Origin: Metallosphaera yellowstonensis MK1
Lineage (GTDB): Archaea > Thermoproteota > Thermoprotei_A > Sulfolobales > Sulfolobaceae
Assembly: GCF_000243315.1 (NCBI RefSeq)
Contig: NZ_JH597770.1
Span: 126,694 to 190,693 of the forward strand
Length of the DNA: 64,000 nt
Reading direction: 5' to 3'
Below the pieces are notes generated by a model. That model worked only from the letters and a program-made list of their open reading frames with translations. It ran no database searches and was not told the DNA's origin. Within the stretch, counting starts at the first letter, position 1. Each line of letters opens with the position of its first letter. The position numbers and the translations under genes were made by a program. Below, in pieces: positions 44,385 to 52,184 of the stretch.

Positions 44385-45344
44385 CTAGAGCCCGAACAAG
44401 CTTTTCATCACACCGTATGCTGCCAACGATGAGACTATAGCTATGACAGGTGAAGTCATCCATCCTCTAGCTACTTGCCTGAGCTGCTTTCCTACATCCT
44501 GGCCATAACTCCTTAAGCTCAACCCCATAATACCGCCCATTATGGTTTGGGTAATCGAAATTGGAACTCCAGCTAAGGTGAAGAGCTCAGATATGATGTC
44601 GCTCCCAAGAAGAGCTGAAGTTGCGCTCAAATATCCCATTCTGGTCAATCTGAAGCCCACAACTATGGATGCCTTCTTGGAACTAAAGTATATTCCCAGG
44701 GCTGCAGCTAAACCGTAAGTGGGAAAGATCAGAAAGGGAGGTCCAGCCAGAAGACCCTCGGAAACAATTATCCCTACCGCGTTTGCCCCTGTCACGAAGG
44801 ACGTAAAAACGGAGGAAGCCAGTATTAAGAACTTGTACACTCTCATCTCTCTTAGCACTTCCTTCTCTCTCCTAGTGAGTCTTGCCAGCAGGAGGTAGAG
44901 ACCAAGGGAGCAAAGTATGGCAAGGAGAGGAGAGAAAGACCAAGATGCCACGGTGAACCAAAATTTGCTCCAGTCTAACTGGAGTTGTCTGGAGAGCAAG
45001 ACTAACACAGCCAAGGACGGATATATCATCTGGCTCAGAGATGAAGGTATCCCCATCTTATTGAGATAGTAGAAGGAGATAACTGATGCGAAGAATACCG
45101 AGAACACTGCAAGCTGAAGATATATCCCTTGACCATTGACTGTCCCGTAGATACTCTTTTCCATGGACAGACCCCCTAGGCTAACTCCAAGGAACATACT
45201 TATGGAACTGAGGAGGTAGGAGTACTTCCTCTTGAGGGCATTAGTGGAGATCAATATTCCCAAGGCAGTAGCCGCGTTGTTACCTCCAACTACAAAAGAA
45301 GATATCAGACCTATTAAAAATAGTCCCATACTTAAATAATCCAT
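44385..45344 (-). CDS. Pit-family inorganic phosphate transporter
   Basis: A 319-residue PHO4/Pit protein. Both family repeats are present: SSFVVGGNNAATALGILIS (residues 15-33) and VTGANAVGIIVSEGL (about 180-194), each with the Asn/Asp signature, plus GIPSSLSQMIYPS and GVPISITQTIMGGIMGL. It moves phosphate with a cation; short compared with bacterial Pit (about 420-500). It follows a ribbon-helix-helix regulator gene by 3 bases. Its usual cytoplasmic partner, a DUF47/PhoU protein, is encoded at 48981, beyond a mobile-element zone. Confidence 0.85.
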   Translation of the reverse strand: MDYLSMGLFLIGLISSFVVGGNNAATALGILISTNALKRKYSYLLSSISMFLGVSLGGLSMEKSIYGTVNGQGIYLQLAVFSVFFASVISFYYLNKMGIPSSLSQMIYPSLAVLVLLSRQLQLDWSKFWFTVASWSFSPLLAILCSLGLYLLLARLTRREKEVLREMRVYKFLILASSVFTSFVTGANAVGIIVSEGLLAGPPFLIFPTYGLAAALGIYFSSKKASIVVGFRLTRMGYLSATSALLGSDIISELFTLAGVPISITQTIMGGIMGLSLRSYGQDVGKQLRQVARGWMTSPVIAIVSSLAAYGVMKSLFGL

Positions 45345-45347
45345 TTC

Positions 45348-45557
45348 TTATGCCTTCCGCTTTGTTTCATTTATATGTTTTAAAAATTCCTGGATAGCGG
45401 CCCTTATGAGTTCACTCCTATTTGCGTAATTTAGTTGCTTATACACTTCATCCATCTTCGCTATCAGTTCTACGGGAACTTTAAGAGTTACAGTTTTTGT
45501 TGAGGGCATGAGATCGACTTCAATGAACCCTCCCTCATCAGAGAAATCATTTGCCAT
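45348..45557 (-). CDS. Ribbon-helix-helix (CopG-type) DNA-binding protein
   Basis: A 69-residue RHH protein: the DNA-reading strand KTVTLKVPVELIAKMD (about residues 21-36), then NYANRSELIRAAIQEFLKH. The first 15 residues are acidic. It lies directly upstream of the Pit transporter gene (3-base gap) and so may regulate that operon; this is inference from position. Nothing marks it as a toxin-antitoxin component. Confidence 0.82.
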   Translation of the reverse strand: MANDFSDEGGFIEVDLMPSTKTVTLKVPVELIAKMDEVYKQLNYANRSELIRAAIQEFLKHINETKRKA

Positions 45558-45887
45558 CTGGCTACCCTGATGTCCTTCCTCACGCAGACTAGATAAACCT
45601 TTCTGTATGAAACGCTATTGAATCTTTTAAATTACAGGAGCTACCAAGTTAAGATTTAAAGTATTTAATACAGAAGTGCGTTGGAAGAAAAATGATCAAT
45701 ATAATACGATATTGCCACTATAGATGTTTGATAATATATGTAGATTTTTCATAAATCAATTAAAATCGTTCATAAAATGATAGACCGGGAATGTGTGTTG
45801 AATGGGTTTTAAGGAAGAGTGGTGAATTAACTAGGATGCATAAGTGGTGTTACGTCGCATCGAGCCCAACTTCTAATAAAGCAATAG
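45558..45887. other. AT-rich intergenic stretch
   Basis: 330 bases upstream of the RHH gene, rich in A and T up to about 45780, with no open frame I trust. It should contain the RHH promoter. Nothing else is evident before the mobile-element remnant at 45888. Confidence 0.4.
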
Positions 45888-46250
45888 TATTGTGAGCTAC
45901 CCACCCCTAAAGGAGGGAACTTCCTCCAATGGGATATCCCATAGCACATCAGGGTCGGAGCGACGTTATCTGGTTCTTGGCTCTACTCTATCCAAATGGT
46001 GGAGGGCGAGGTCCACGGGTATTACGGACTGTCCCAGCCCGAAGGCACGGATACTATGCCATTGCCAGTACTGGCAGTAGGTGAGCTAGGTGTGGCCCCT
46101 CAGATCCTCGCCCAGGTGTCTCGGTGACGTTTGACCCATCGTTGGCCGTTAGTGATAGAATATATATCAAATTATTGTTTAAATCCTGGAGGCTATCTAT
46201 CTCCGGTATAAATGGCGAGGTTTTCTTCCCAAACCCCTCTTTTATAACCG
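45888..46250 (-). mobile_element. Internally deleted TnpB-type element
   Basis: Read on the minus strand, 45888-45930 is a right-end-like sequence, GAGGAAGTTCCCTCCTTTAGG followed by GGTGGGTAGCTCAC, as found at the 3-prime end of IS200/IS605-group TnpB elements. The next 210 bases look like a degenerate TnpB C-terminal tail (reading VDLALHHLDRVEPRTR then a stop). At 46180-46250 a sequence with TTATAAA, GGTT and GAAAACCTCGCC matches the left end of the TnpB pseudogene element at 48280-48350. No functional frame remains. Confidence 0.4.
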
Positions 46251-46327
46251 GCCCAACACGTTCAGAGGGTTACGGGTTTAGCTATTAAGAGTTAGGTACC
46301 GCACAGTGCATGCGTCTTAATATGTTA

Positions 46328-46391
46328 CAGCAGTTGTCAGATTTTACTTTGATTACAGGGCGCTAACTAAGGAAAAATCCCACAACTGCTG
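46328..46391. repeat. MITE A with CAGCAGTT ends (64 bp)
   Basis: Starts CAGCAGTTGT and ends with its exact complement ACAACTGCTG; after a two-base mismatch the arms continue GATTTT/AAAATC. It is flanked by TA on both sides, the target duplication type of IS630/Tc1-like elements. A relative lies at 57794-57887. Confidence 0.65.
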
Positions 46392-46416
46392 TATGTTAAT
46401 TGAACAAGGGACCATT

Positions 46417-46698
46417 TCATTTGTAAAAGAGTGTCACGAATCCTCTAGGTGAAGAACTATCCATCATACACATTACAAAGGAGTTAGGCCTTATCTTTGC
46501 TATAGTATTCTTAAAGAGATCGACCTGTTCGTCCTCTGGATTGTAAATCACAGCCACACCTTTCACATCCTTAGGTAAAACCATTTGTAACGTGGCTTGT
46601 ACGTTCGAAATGACCTTTAAAGGAATAGACACATTTTTCGAGAAACCAGACTTCGTCAGAGTTCGCGTTATGAAATCCTCATGTGTCACTTTTGACAA
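46417..46698 (-). CDS. Hypothetical protein
   Basis: A 93-residue soluble protein, no motif recognised. It begins SKVTHEDFITRTLTKSGFSK, has strands in the middle (ATLQMVLPKDVKGVAVIYN) and ends SSSPRGFVTLFYK. It sits alone among mobile-element remnants. The RHH-protein gene at 48415 could be related by position only. Reality supported by length and clean codons but not by homology I know. Confidence 0.45.
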   Translation of the reverse strand: MSKVTHEDFITRTLTKSGFSKNVSIPLKVISNVQATLQMVLPKDVKGVAVIYNPEDEQVDLFKNTIAKIRPNSFVMCMMDSSSPRGFVTLFYK

Positions 46699-46849
46699 GG
46701 TCTCACTGATATATCTTTCTTACTCTCACTTATAAACTTCTCTTTCTATAATGAATAAAATACTAGAAAATGGTTTGTCTATTTTCTATCCAAATCTCCT
46801 CCTTTGTATCTTTCCTTACGCACTCTGGTGCTTTCAGGAGATCTTATAT

Positions 46850-48350
46850 GACCTCCTCGCCATAAAGGCGAGGGTTCCCCGAGTTGAGGGTTACACCCCC
46901 TTAAGGTGCTACTCTGTTGTGGTCCACAAGAAAGGAGATAGGTTTCTTAGTTGTTGACACGAGTGAGTTGGTGGCCCTCCTGAGGACGTTCAGTGCACCG
47001 TTCAGGTTGCTGTGCAGTCTGGATCCCAGGGGCAGTGGACTACTCCCCTCAGACTCCTTTCAACATGGACGTCGTGGTAGGCACACCTTCTTGACGTGTT
47101 GTACTCGACGACCTCGTGCACCTTAATGCCGTGTTCCTGGGCCTTCGGTTCTATGACGTCCGTCAACTTGCGGTAAGAGCACAAGTTCACAGTGAACTTG
47201 TTGCCCTTGTCTCGAGCGACGTTGAACGGGTAGCCCAAGTAGATCGTGGACACACTGAGCGTGAAGTGTCTTGATTAGGTGGGACGCGAAGTTCCTGTAG
47301 AGATGAAGCCTTCTGGTTAATTTCCCGTGTAGTCTCCTCAACTCCCCTAGCAACTCCTCGTATGCAACAAGTTCCGCGATGTCTCTCGTCTTGTCTGTCA
47401 ACGATTGTACCCAGGAGATCCTCTTCTCCAAGTGGAAGTAGTCCTCCTTTGTCCTTATGCCCCTGTACAAGATCCAGGTGTCGTCTACCTCAACGCTCGC
47501 CAACACGTTTATTCCCAACGATGGACGCGACCTTATTCCCCTTGGGTGATTCGATCTATATACTCTTCCTCTCACCCTTCACAATGTGTTTCGACCTGTT
47601 GCCCTTCCTCGTCGTCTCTACACCTACCTCGACCGGGATAGAGGCGTATCGGGCGTTCTCCACGTCGTCGTAGTGTATCTCTAGCCTCCCCTGTTTCCCG
47701 TACCACCTCAACCTCCCAGCGAACTCGACATCCACGTCGAAGTCCTTCAGGACCAGCTGGTCCTGCTCGTCCACGACCTTCCTGTCCTGCCTCACCACGA
47801 GTAGTAACTTCCTTGTGTCCCTATCCTTCCATTACTTGGGTGGGCCGACGTGGTTAATATGGGGCAGAAGTTTCCCTTCCTTCCTCAGCTTTAAAAGAGA
47901 GAAGAACGACGACCAGGCCTCGTTGATCTTCCGCATCACGGTCTATGCGTTAGCACTACCAAGTCCCTCCTTGTACTTCTCGTAGTGCTTGTCCCACGTT
48001 GTGTCTAAGTCCACGTGACATTTTTGGAAGAACTCTCTCCTCTCGTAGTTTATCTCATTGACAGCTTGGCCTAGAGGTTCGCGAGCCTCCTGAGTTTCCT
48101 CTCCTGAAAACCGTTCGGTAACAGACGTACGACGTCCGTTCTCCTGTTCGAGTACTCAACCTCCTAGATGCTCTCTTCCGGCATTGCGAGAGAGGTCGGC
48201 TCCCGCTCCCCAAGAATTTGACCAGAGGAAGGCATCCTGAGAGGAAGAGGGATTCGAAGCTTAAAACCTTAATACAGTGAGGCTATCCGTCATCGCTTCA
48301 GGGAGGCGAGGTTTTCTGCCCCTTTGAACCCCATTCCTTTATAACTTCTG
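46850..48350 (-). mobile_element. Decayed TnpB-only transposon (IS1341/ISC1316-like)
   Basis: Right end, on the minus strand, is a hairpin CCTCGCCTTTATGGCGAGG (46859-46877) downstream of the TnpB tail, typical of the omega-RNA region. Left end (48280-48350) has TTATAAA and GAAAACCTCGCC. No TnpA gene is present. The whole element is about 1.5 kb. Confidence 0.65.
46867..48180 (-). pseudogene. tnpB pseudogene
   Basis: Pieces of a TnpB nuclease in different frames on the minus strand. N-terminus near 48170-48040 reads LLPNGFQERKLRRLANL then a stop; the middle (47556-47798) reads KDFDVDVEFAGRLRWYGKQG; the nuclease domain part (about 47020-47253) reads STIYLGYPFNVARDKGNKF, TSRRCAYHDVHVERSLRGV; the tail reads KKPISFLVDHNRVAP then a stop. 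Stops and frame changes occur in nearly every segment, so it is inactive. Confidence 0.75.
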
Positions 48351-48414
48351 GTTGCGAGAAATCTCGTAAAACCATAAAGTTAGCTTTATTTGTTTTCGTG
48401 TATAGTGAGAAATC

Positions 48415-48915
48415 ATGTCTTCACCAGATGATCAGAAAACAAACGAAAAGCAAACGGTCACAATAAGAGGAGTCGACTCCAGGCTGTATGAGAAGTTGGT
48501 CAAGATGGCTAGAGATACTGGAAGGACAGTAGGTGAACTGACTAACCAAGCCATGAGCCAGTTCCTGAGCACACTATCAGAAGCTGAGATGTTGGCTTAC
48601 AACATTAAGGATGGGGTAAAGAGCACTGGAAAGGCGTTCCTTGACGGTTTTAATGAGACTAAGAAGGACGTCATAATAATATCCAACTTAGGTGAGGTAG
48701 TGATAACTAAGGCTGAACTGAATTCGGCTGGGAGGCCTGTCTCCTTTAGGAATATAACGAAATTGGTCTTCCCGGATATGGATCAAGATACAGCAGACAA
48801 ATTTATCGACTCCATAATATCGGTGGATGAAGTAGCGATACCGCCCAACGTGAACAAGTTAATGTTGCTGAGAAAGTGTAGGTTCGTGAAGAAAATAACT
48901 GTTCTGAGCCAATGA
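48415..48915 (+). CDS. Ribbon-helix-helix N-terminal protein
   Basis: A 166-residue protein with a CopG-like domain at residues 14-52 (QTVTIRGVDSRLYEKLVKMA, then DTGRTVGELTNQAMSQFL) and a C-terminal domain of about 75 residues (VIIISNLGEVVITKAELNSA) not recognised. Probably a transcription regulator with a sensing or dimerising tail. Its TATA-like box TTAGCTTTATTTG lies about 30 bases before the ATG. It lies between the TnpB remnant and the DUF47 gene. Confidence 0.7.
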   Translation: MSSPDDQKTNEKQTVTIRGVDSRLYEKLVKMARDTGRTVGELTNQAMSQFLSTLSEAEMLAYNIKDGVKSTGKAFLDGFNETKKDVIIISNLGEVVITKAELNSAGRPVSFRNITKLVFPDMDQDTADKFIDSIISVDEVAIPPNVNKLMLLRKCRFVKKITVLSQ

Positions 48916-48980
48916 GCTACTGTCTTTCTTATTGATTTTGGGTAAGTAATATAAGAGAGTTTGTTATGCAGTCAATACCT

Positions 48981-49640
48981 TTAAGCCTTGAGCGTTGCAT
49001 AAAGTGTTTCTATACTCAGAGAAGCTTCCTCCATGTAATCCAGTATATCATCCATGAAGATCACGACGTCCTTGAGCTGGAGGAGACTGATTATATCTGT
49101 GCTCTTCTCAGCCTCATATAGCTTCTCCATCAGGACGTCCTTTATGTCATCTCCGTTCCTCTCAAGTAATTGGATTTCTTTCCCTACCCTAATGGCCTCT
49201 CTCATGTCAGACTTCATGAGTGACACCATTGTAACTAACTTTTCCCCTGCCTCTAATATTGTAGAGAGGTAGGTTTGGAGGCCTTCACCTAAGGCCTTCA
49301 GTAACTCCCCATCAGGTCTTCTGGAAGAGATGGCCCTAGCCGAATCCTTGACGGCCTTTATCGTATTATAAAGTGCCTGGTTGAGCATCATCATGGATTC
49401 CTTGAAGTCTGGAAGAAAGGCCTCGCCATAAAGCAACGATACGACTTCTTCCCTAGTCATCGCTACCCTCTCGTAGATCGCCTTTATCTTCACGAGGTCA
49501 GCTGATAACGACCCTCTATCTCCTTCTAGGACTTTCTTCACAAGATCTTGAAGTTTCAGGATAGACTCGTCTATACTCTTGGCTATCTCAAAGGTTTTAG
49601 AGAAGATTACCTCTTCCTTATTTATTGAAAACTTAAGCAC
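48981..49640 (-). CDS. DUF47/PhoU-like phosphate regulator
   Basis: A 219-residue all-helical DUF47 protein, a relative of PhoU that commonly pairs with Pit transporters. Seen: an N-terminal helix with SFSKTF-like pattern, EEVVSLLYGEAFLPDFKE, and metal-binding-type acidic stretches LLERNGDDIKDVLMEKLYEA (about residues 159-178) and VVIFMDDILDYMEEASLS. It probably regulates phosphate uptake. In many archaea it is adjacent to pit; here the Pit gene is 3.6 kb away on the same strand with transposon debris between. Confidence 0.82.
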   Translation of the reverse strand: MLKFSINKEEVIFSKTFEIAKSIDESILKLQDLVKKVLEGDRGSLSADLVKIKAIYERVAMTREEVVSLLYGEAFLPDFKESMMMLNQALYNTIKAVKDSARAISSRRPDGELLKALGEGLQTYLSTILEAGEKLVTMVSLMKSDMREAIRVGKEIQLLERNGDDIKDVLMEKLYEAEKSTDIISLLQLKDVVIFMDDILDYMEEASLSIETLYATLKA

Positions 49641-49694
49641 AAGGATAATACTCTATACAAATTTAAAAAGTTCTTCATCTTTTGACACCTGAGA

Positions 49695-50941
49695 CCCCGT
49701 CCGTAACGGTAGACCCAAAATCACCTCCTTGAAAATAAATCTATATTATTAATAAGCGGTCCTATTGATTTAAGTAGAAAATCTCTTAGATAGAATAAAT
49801 CATCAGAAAACAAGAGTATTAGGAGTAACCTGAACTCCTCCCTCCTCACCTCCCCCTTGAACACGGTGTACAGGGAGTAGAGGACCACGGCCAGCACGAA
49901 GATCAACGTGCGGAAGACGAACTTGGTGGAACTGGTGAAGGGGAGAAAAGCCTTGATGTTCCGGTAAGAGGTCTCTATGGGACCCCTCACCTTGTTGTAC
50001 AACTTCAACACCTCCCCCTTCGGTAGGTCGAGGTTCGTAGCCCTAGCGAAGTAAACTAGAGTCCTCTTCTTTCTCCTGACCTTCTCCTTGCTGTACACGA
50101 GGAGCCTGAACTTGACCTGCTCGTCCCTCCTGTGCCTCTTACTGTTCGTCTCGTACTCGCCGTCGAACTCCTGGTAGACCTTCACGTCCCCAACAGGGAC
50201 GGCAATTATGTACTTGAACTGCGAAACGAAGTTGAGCACGTCAACCGTGTAGAAACCAGCGTCGAGAGTCATCAACCTTACCTTGAACCCCATGGCGACG
50301 ACTTGCTCCACGAGGGCCTTCACGACCTCATCCTTAGTCATCCCGTTCACTTGAGTAATGAAAGCTAGTAGGAGCACTTTCCCGTCAAACTTAGTCGTCG
50401 CAGTTGCGTAGTTCCAAGAGTTTCCCTCCTCCGAACTCCCGAGCCCCTCCACCGGTCTCCCGTACCAGGTCTTGGTCGTCCAGTCTATTGAGAGGTCTAT
50501 CTCCTTGACTCCCTTCAGTACCTCCAAGGATATCTTCCTCACTTGTTCCAAGAGTTTCTCAATAACTTCCACCCCCTGCTCCTCCACGTAATTCCTCACG
50601 GTCTGTGGGGACACGCCGTACGCCCTCGACTTGTTCTCTACTGAATCGTTCCATAAACACGCTGAGATGAGGGTTCTCGCCACCTCTTCCCCTTTCTTTC
50701 CCTTGAAGTTCAGCACGGAAAGTAATTTATATCCTATTTGTTGAAGGTTGTTTTGGTGAGGGAGTACCGGTGTTACCATCTCACTTACTCACGTGGTAAT
50801 ACCACATCTCCCTCACCTTAAACCTTTCTTCAACTGAATTCTTAATACTCTTATAAATTTCTTTATCTTTTATAAATTCGATATTATCCTACCAGAAATA
50901 TTTTTCATAATATGATTTTGGGTCTACCGGTAAGGGCGGGG
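49695..50941 (-). mobile_element. Intact DDE insertion sequence (ISH3-like, 1247 bp)
   Basis: Bounded by 29-bp imperfect terminal inverted repeats (49695-49723 and 50913-50941) sharing cggtagacccaaaatca exactly, with three mismatches in the outer part. The transposase gene fills the element on the minus strand and its stop codon overlaps the left repeat. A target duplication is not evident. A degraded copy is at 21798-22258. Confidence 0.85.
49721..50779 (-). CDS. DDE transposase (ISH3/IS4-like)
   Basis: A 352-residue transposase. The first 85 residues hold a helix-turn-helix-like part (SRAYGVSPQTVRNYVEEQGV). Catalytic residues: Asp in EIDLSIDWTTKTWYG (about residue 98), second Asp in LMTLDAGFYTVDV (about 166), and the Glu in YNKVRGPIETSYRNIKAF, which shows the Y-x3-R-x3-E-x6-K signature of IS4-like families. 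No frameshift, so probably active. Length agrees with Sulfolobus elements of the ISC1225/ISC1359 type. Confidence 0.85.
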   Translation of the reverse strand: MVTPVLPHQNNLQQIGYKLLSVLNFKGKKGEEVARTLISACLWNDSVENKSRAYGVSPQTVRNYVEEQGVEVIEKLLEQVRKISLEVLKGVKEIDLSIDWTTKTWYGRPVEGLGSSEEGNSWNYATATTKFDGKVLLLAFITQVNGMTKDEVVKALVEQVVAMGFKVRLMTLDAGFYTVDVLNFVSQFKYIIAVPVGDVKVYQEFDGEYETNSKRHRRDEQVKFRLLVYSKEKVRRKKRTLVYFARATNLDLPKGEVLKLYNKVRGPIETSYRNIKAFLPFTSSTKFVFRTLIFVLAVVLYSLYTVFKGEVRREEFRLLLILLFSDDLFYLRDFLLKSIGPLINNIDLFSRR

Positions 50942-50977
50942 AGCTAAGTATAAATGTGAATCAAAATATAAAAAAGA

Positions 50978-52126
50978 TTGGGACGTTCCCTGAAAGCAGA
51001 AGTTAAAGTAGCAGTACAGGGGAAGATTCTGAACCCTAACAAAGAGAAGAGGCATAAACTGAACGTCGTTCTGGAGAAGTATCTAAAAGCTGTGAAGTTC
51101 TTCGCTTCCTTTAAGATCAAGGATAAGAATCTTCTCCAACAGAAAGCGTACGAGGAGGCTAGAAGGAGGTTCGGTCTATCTTCCACTCTCACGCAGACTG
51201 CTAGGGACAAAGCAGTAGAACTGGTTAAGGCTAATGAGGGAAGAGAATTTCACGTGCATGAAGTATCAATGCGAGTGAACTACCGTGCTTTCAAGCTCGT
51301 GAGGAGGGACACTAAGTTAACACCTTATTGGTTATATCTTCAGCTGGACGGTGATGGTGTGTGGTATCCAGTACAGTTGGGGGAAAGACAAAGACAGATG
51401 ATAGTTGACGCCCTCTCTGACGATGGCGAGTGGTCTTTGCAACAGGTTGAACTCGTAAAGAGAGACGGAGAGTGGTACGCCTACTTCACCCTTGAAAAAC
51501 CATTCAAGGATTTTGAACCACAAACACCTATAGGGATAGACCTGGGTGAAAGGAACTTAGCCACAGTAGTGGCACTAGTTGACGACAAACCGACAAAGGG
51601 CACCTTCTTCAAGGGATCTAGAATCAAGGAAGTCAGGCACAGGCACTTCAACATTAGGAGGAAACTACAGGAAAAGAGAAGGTTGGACGTGTTCAAGAGG
51701 CTGAGAGGTAGAGAGAGAAGGATCGTGAACCATGAGCTTCACGTTATCTCCAAGGAGATTGTGGAATACGCTAAACAGTTCCCTTCTCCTGTGATAGTGA
51801 TGGAGAAGCTCACGGGTATTAGAGAGAACTTCAGGAGGGGTAAGAAACTCAACAGGAGGTTTCACTCCTTACCCTTCAGGAAGCTACAGAAGATGGTGGA
51901 GTACAAGGCTAAGATACAAGGAATCAAGGTGGTATACATAGACCCTAAGAATACGTCCAAGACTTGCCACAGGTGTGGGTACGTTACCCACGTTGAAGGA
52001 AGGGAATATCGCTGTCCTAAGTGCGGTCTCAAGTACAACCGTGACCTGAACGCGGCTATTAACGTAGCCCGTGCCTTAACGAGAGGTACGGGTCGGGGAT
52101 ACGTAAACACCCCGAAGGGGAGATGA
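50978..52126 (+). CDS. tnpB: TnpB RNA-guided nuclease
   Basis: A 382-residue TnpB. RuvC residues: Asp in PIGIDLGERNLATVV (about residue 188), Glu in VIVMEKLTGIRE (about 274), final Asp in KYNRDLNAAINVARAL (about 355). Zinc finger: CHRCGYVTHVEGREYRCPKCG (about 330-350). All are intact. TnpB cuts DNA guided by an omega-RNA made from the element's 3-prime end. The start is a TTG at 50978, with TATA-like ATATAAAAA just upstream. Its 3-prime end (52075-52188) should hold the guide scaffold. Confidence 0.9.
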   Translation: MGRSLKAEVKVAVQGKILNPNKEKRHKLNVVLEKYLKAVKFFASFKIKDKNLLQQKAYEEARRRFGLSSTLTQTARDKAVELVKANEGREFHVHEVSMRVNYRAFKLVRRDTKLTPYWLYLQLDGDGVWYPVQLGERQRQMIVDALSDDGEWSLQQVELVKRDGEWYAYFTLEKPFKDFEPQTPIGIDLGERNLATVVALVDDKPTKGTFFKGSRIKEVRHRHFNIRRKLQEKRRLDVFKRLRGRERRIVNHELHVISKEIVEYAKQFPSPVIVMEKLTGIRENFRRGKKLNRRFHSLPFRKLQKMVEYKAKIQGIKVVYIDPKNTSKTCHRCGYVTHVEGREYRCPKCGLKYNRDLNAAINVARALTRGTGRGYVNTPKGR

Positions 52127-52160
52127 AGGTGTGTCGTGAAGACCACTGGAAACCCCAAAG

Positions 52161-52180
52161 CCCCGTCCGTGAGGGCGGGG
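52161..52180 (+). repeat. Right-end hairpin of the TnpB element
   Basis: CCCCGTCC and GGGCGGGG form eight pairs around a GTGA loop, followed by TAGTTTAC. This is the usual right-end structure of IS200/IS605-group elements and should be the 3-prime end of the omega-RNA scaffold. Confidence 0.7.
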
Positions 52181-52184
52181 TAGT

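Noticed and set aside
45790..46140. Region considered as RNase P or SRP RNA
   Set aside because: No conserved RNase P core or SRP helix 8 sequence is present; a TnpB right end on the minus strand explains part of it better.
46751..46957. A 68-codon + strand frame
   Set aside because: It runs through the right-end hairpin and tail of the decayed TnpB element on the other strand.
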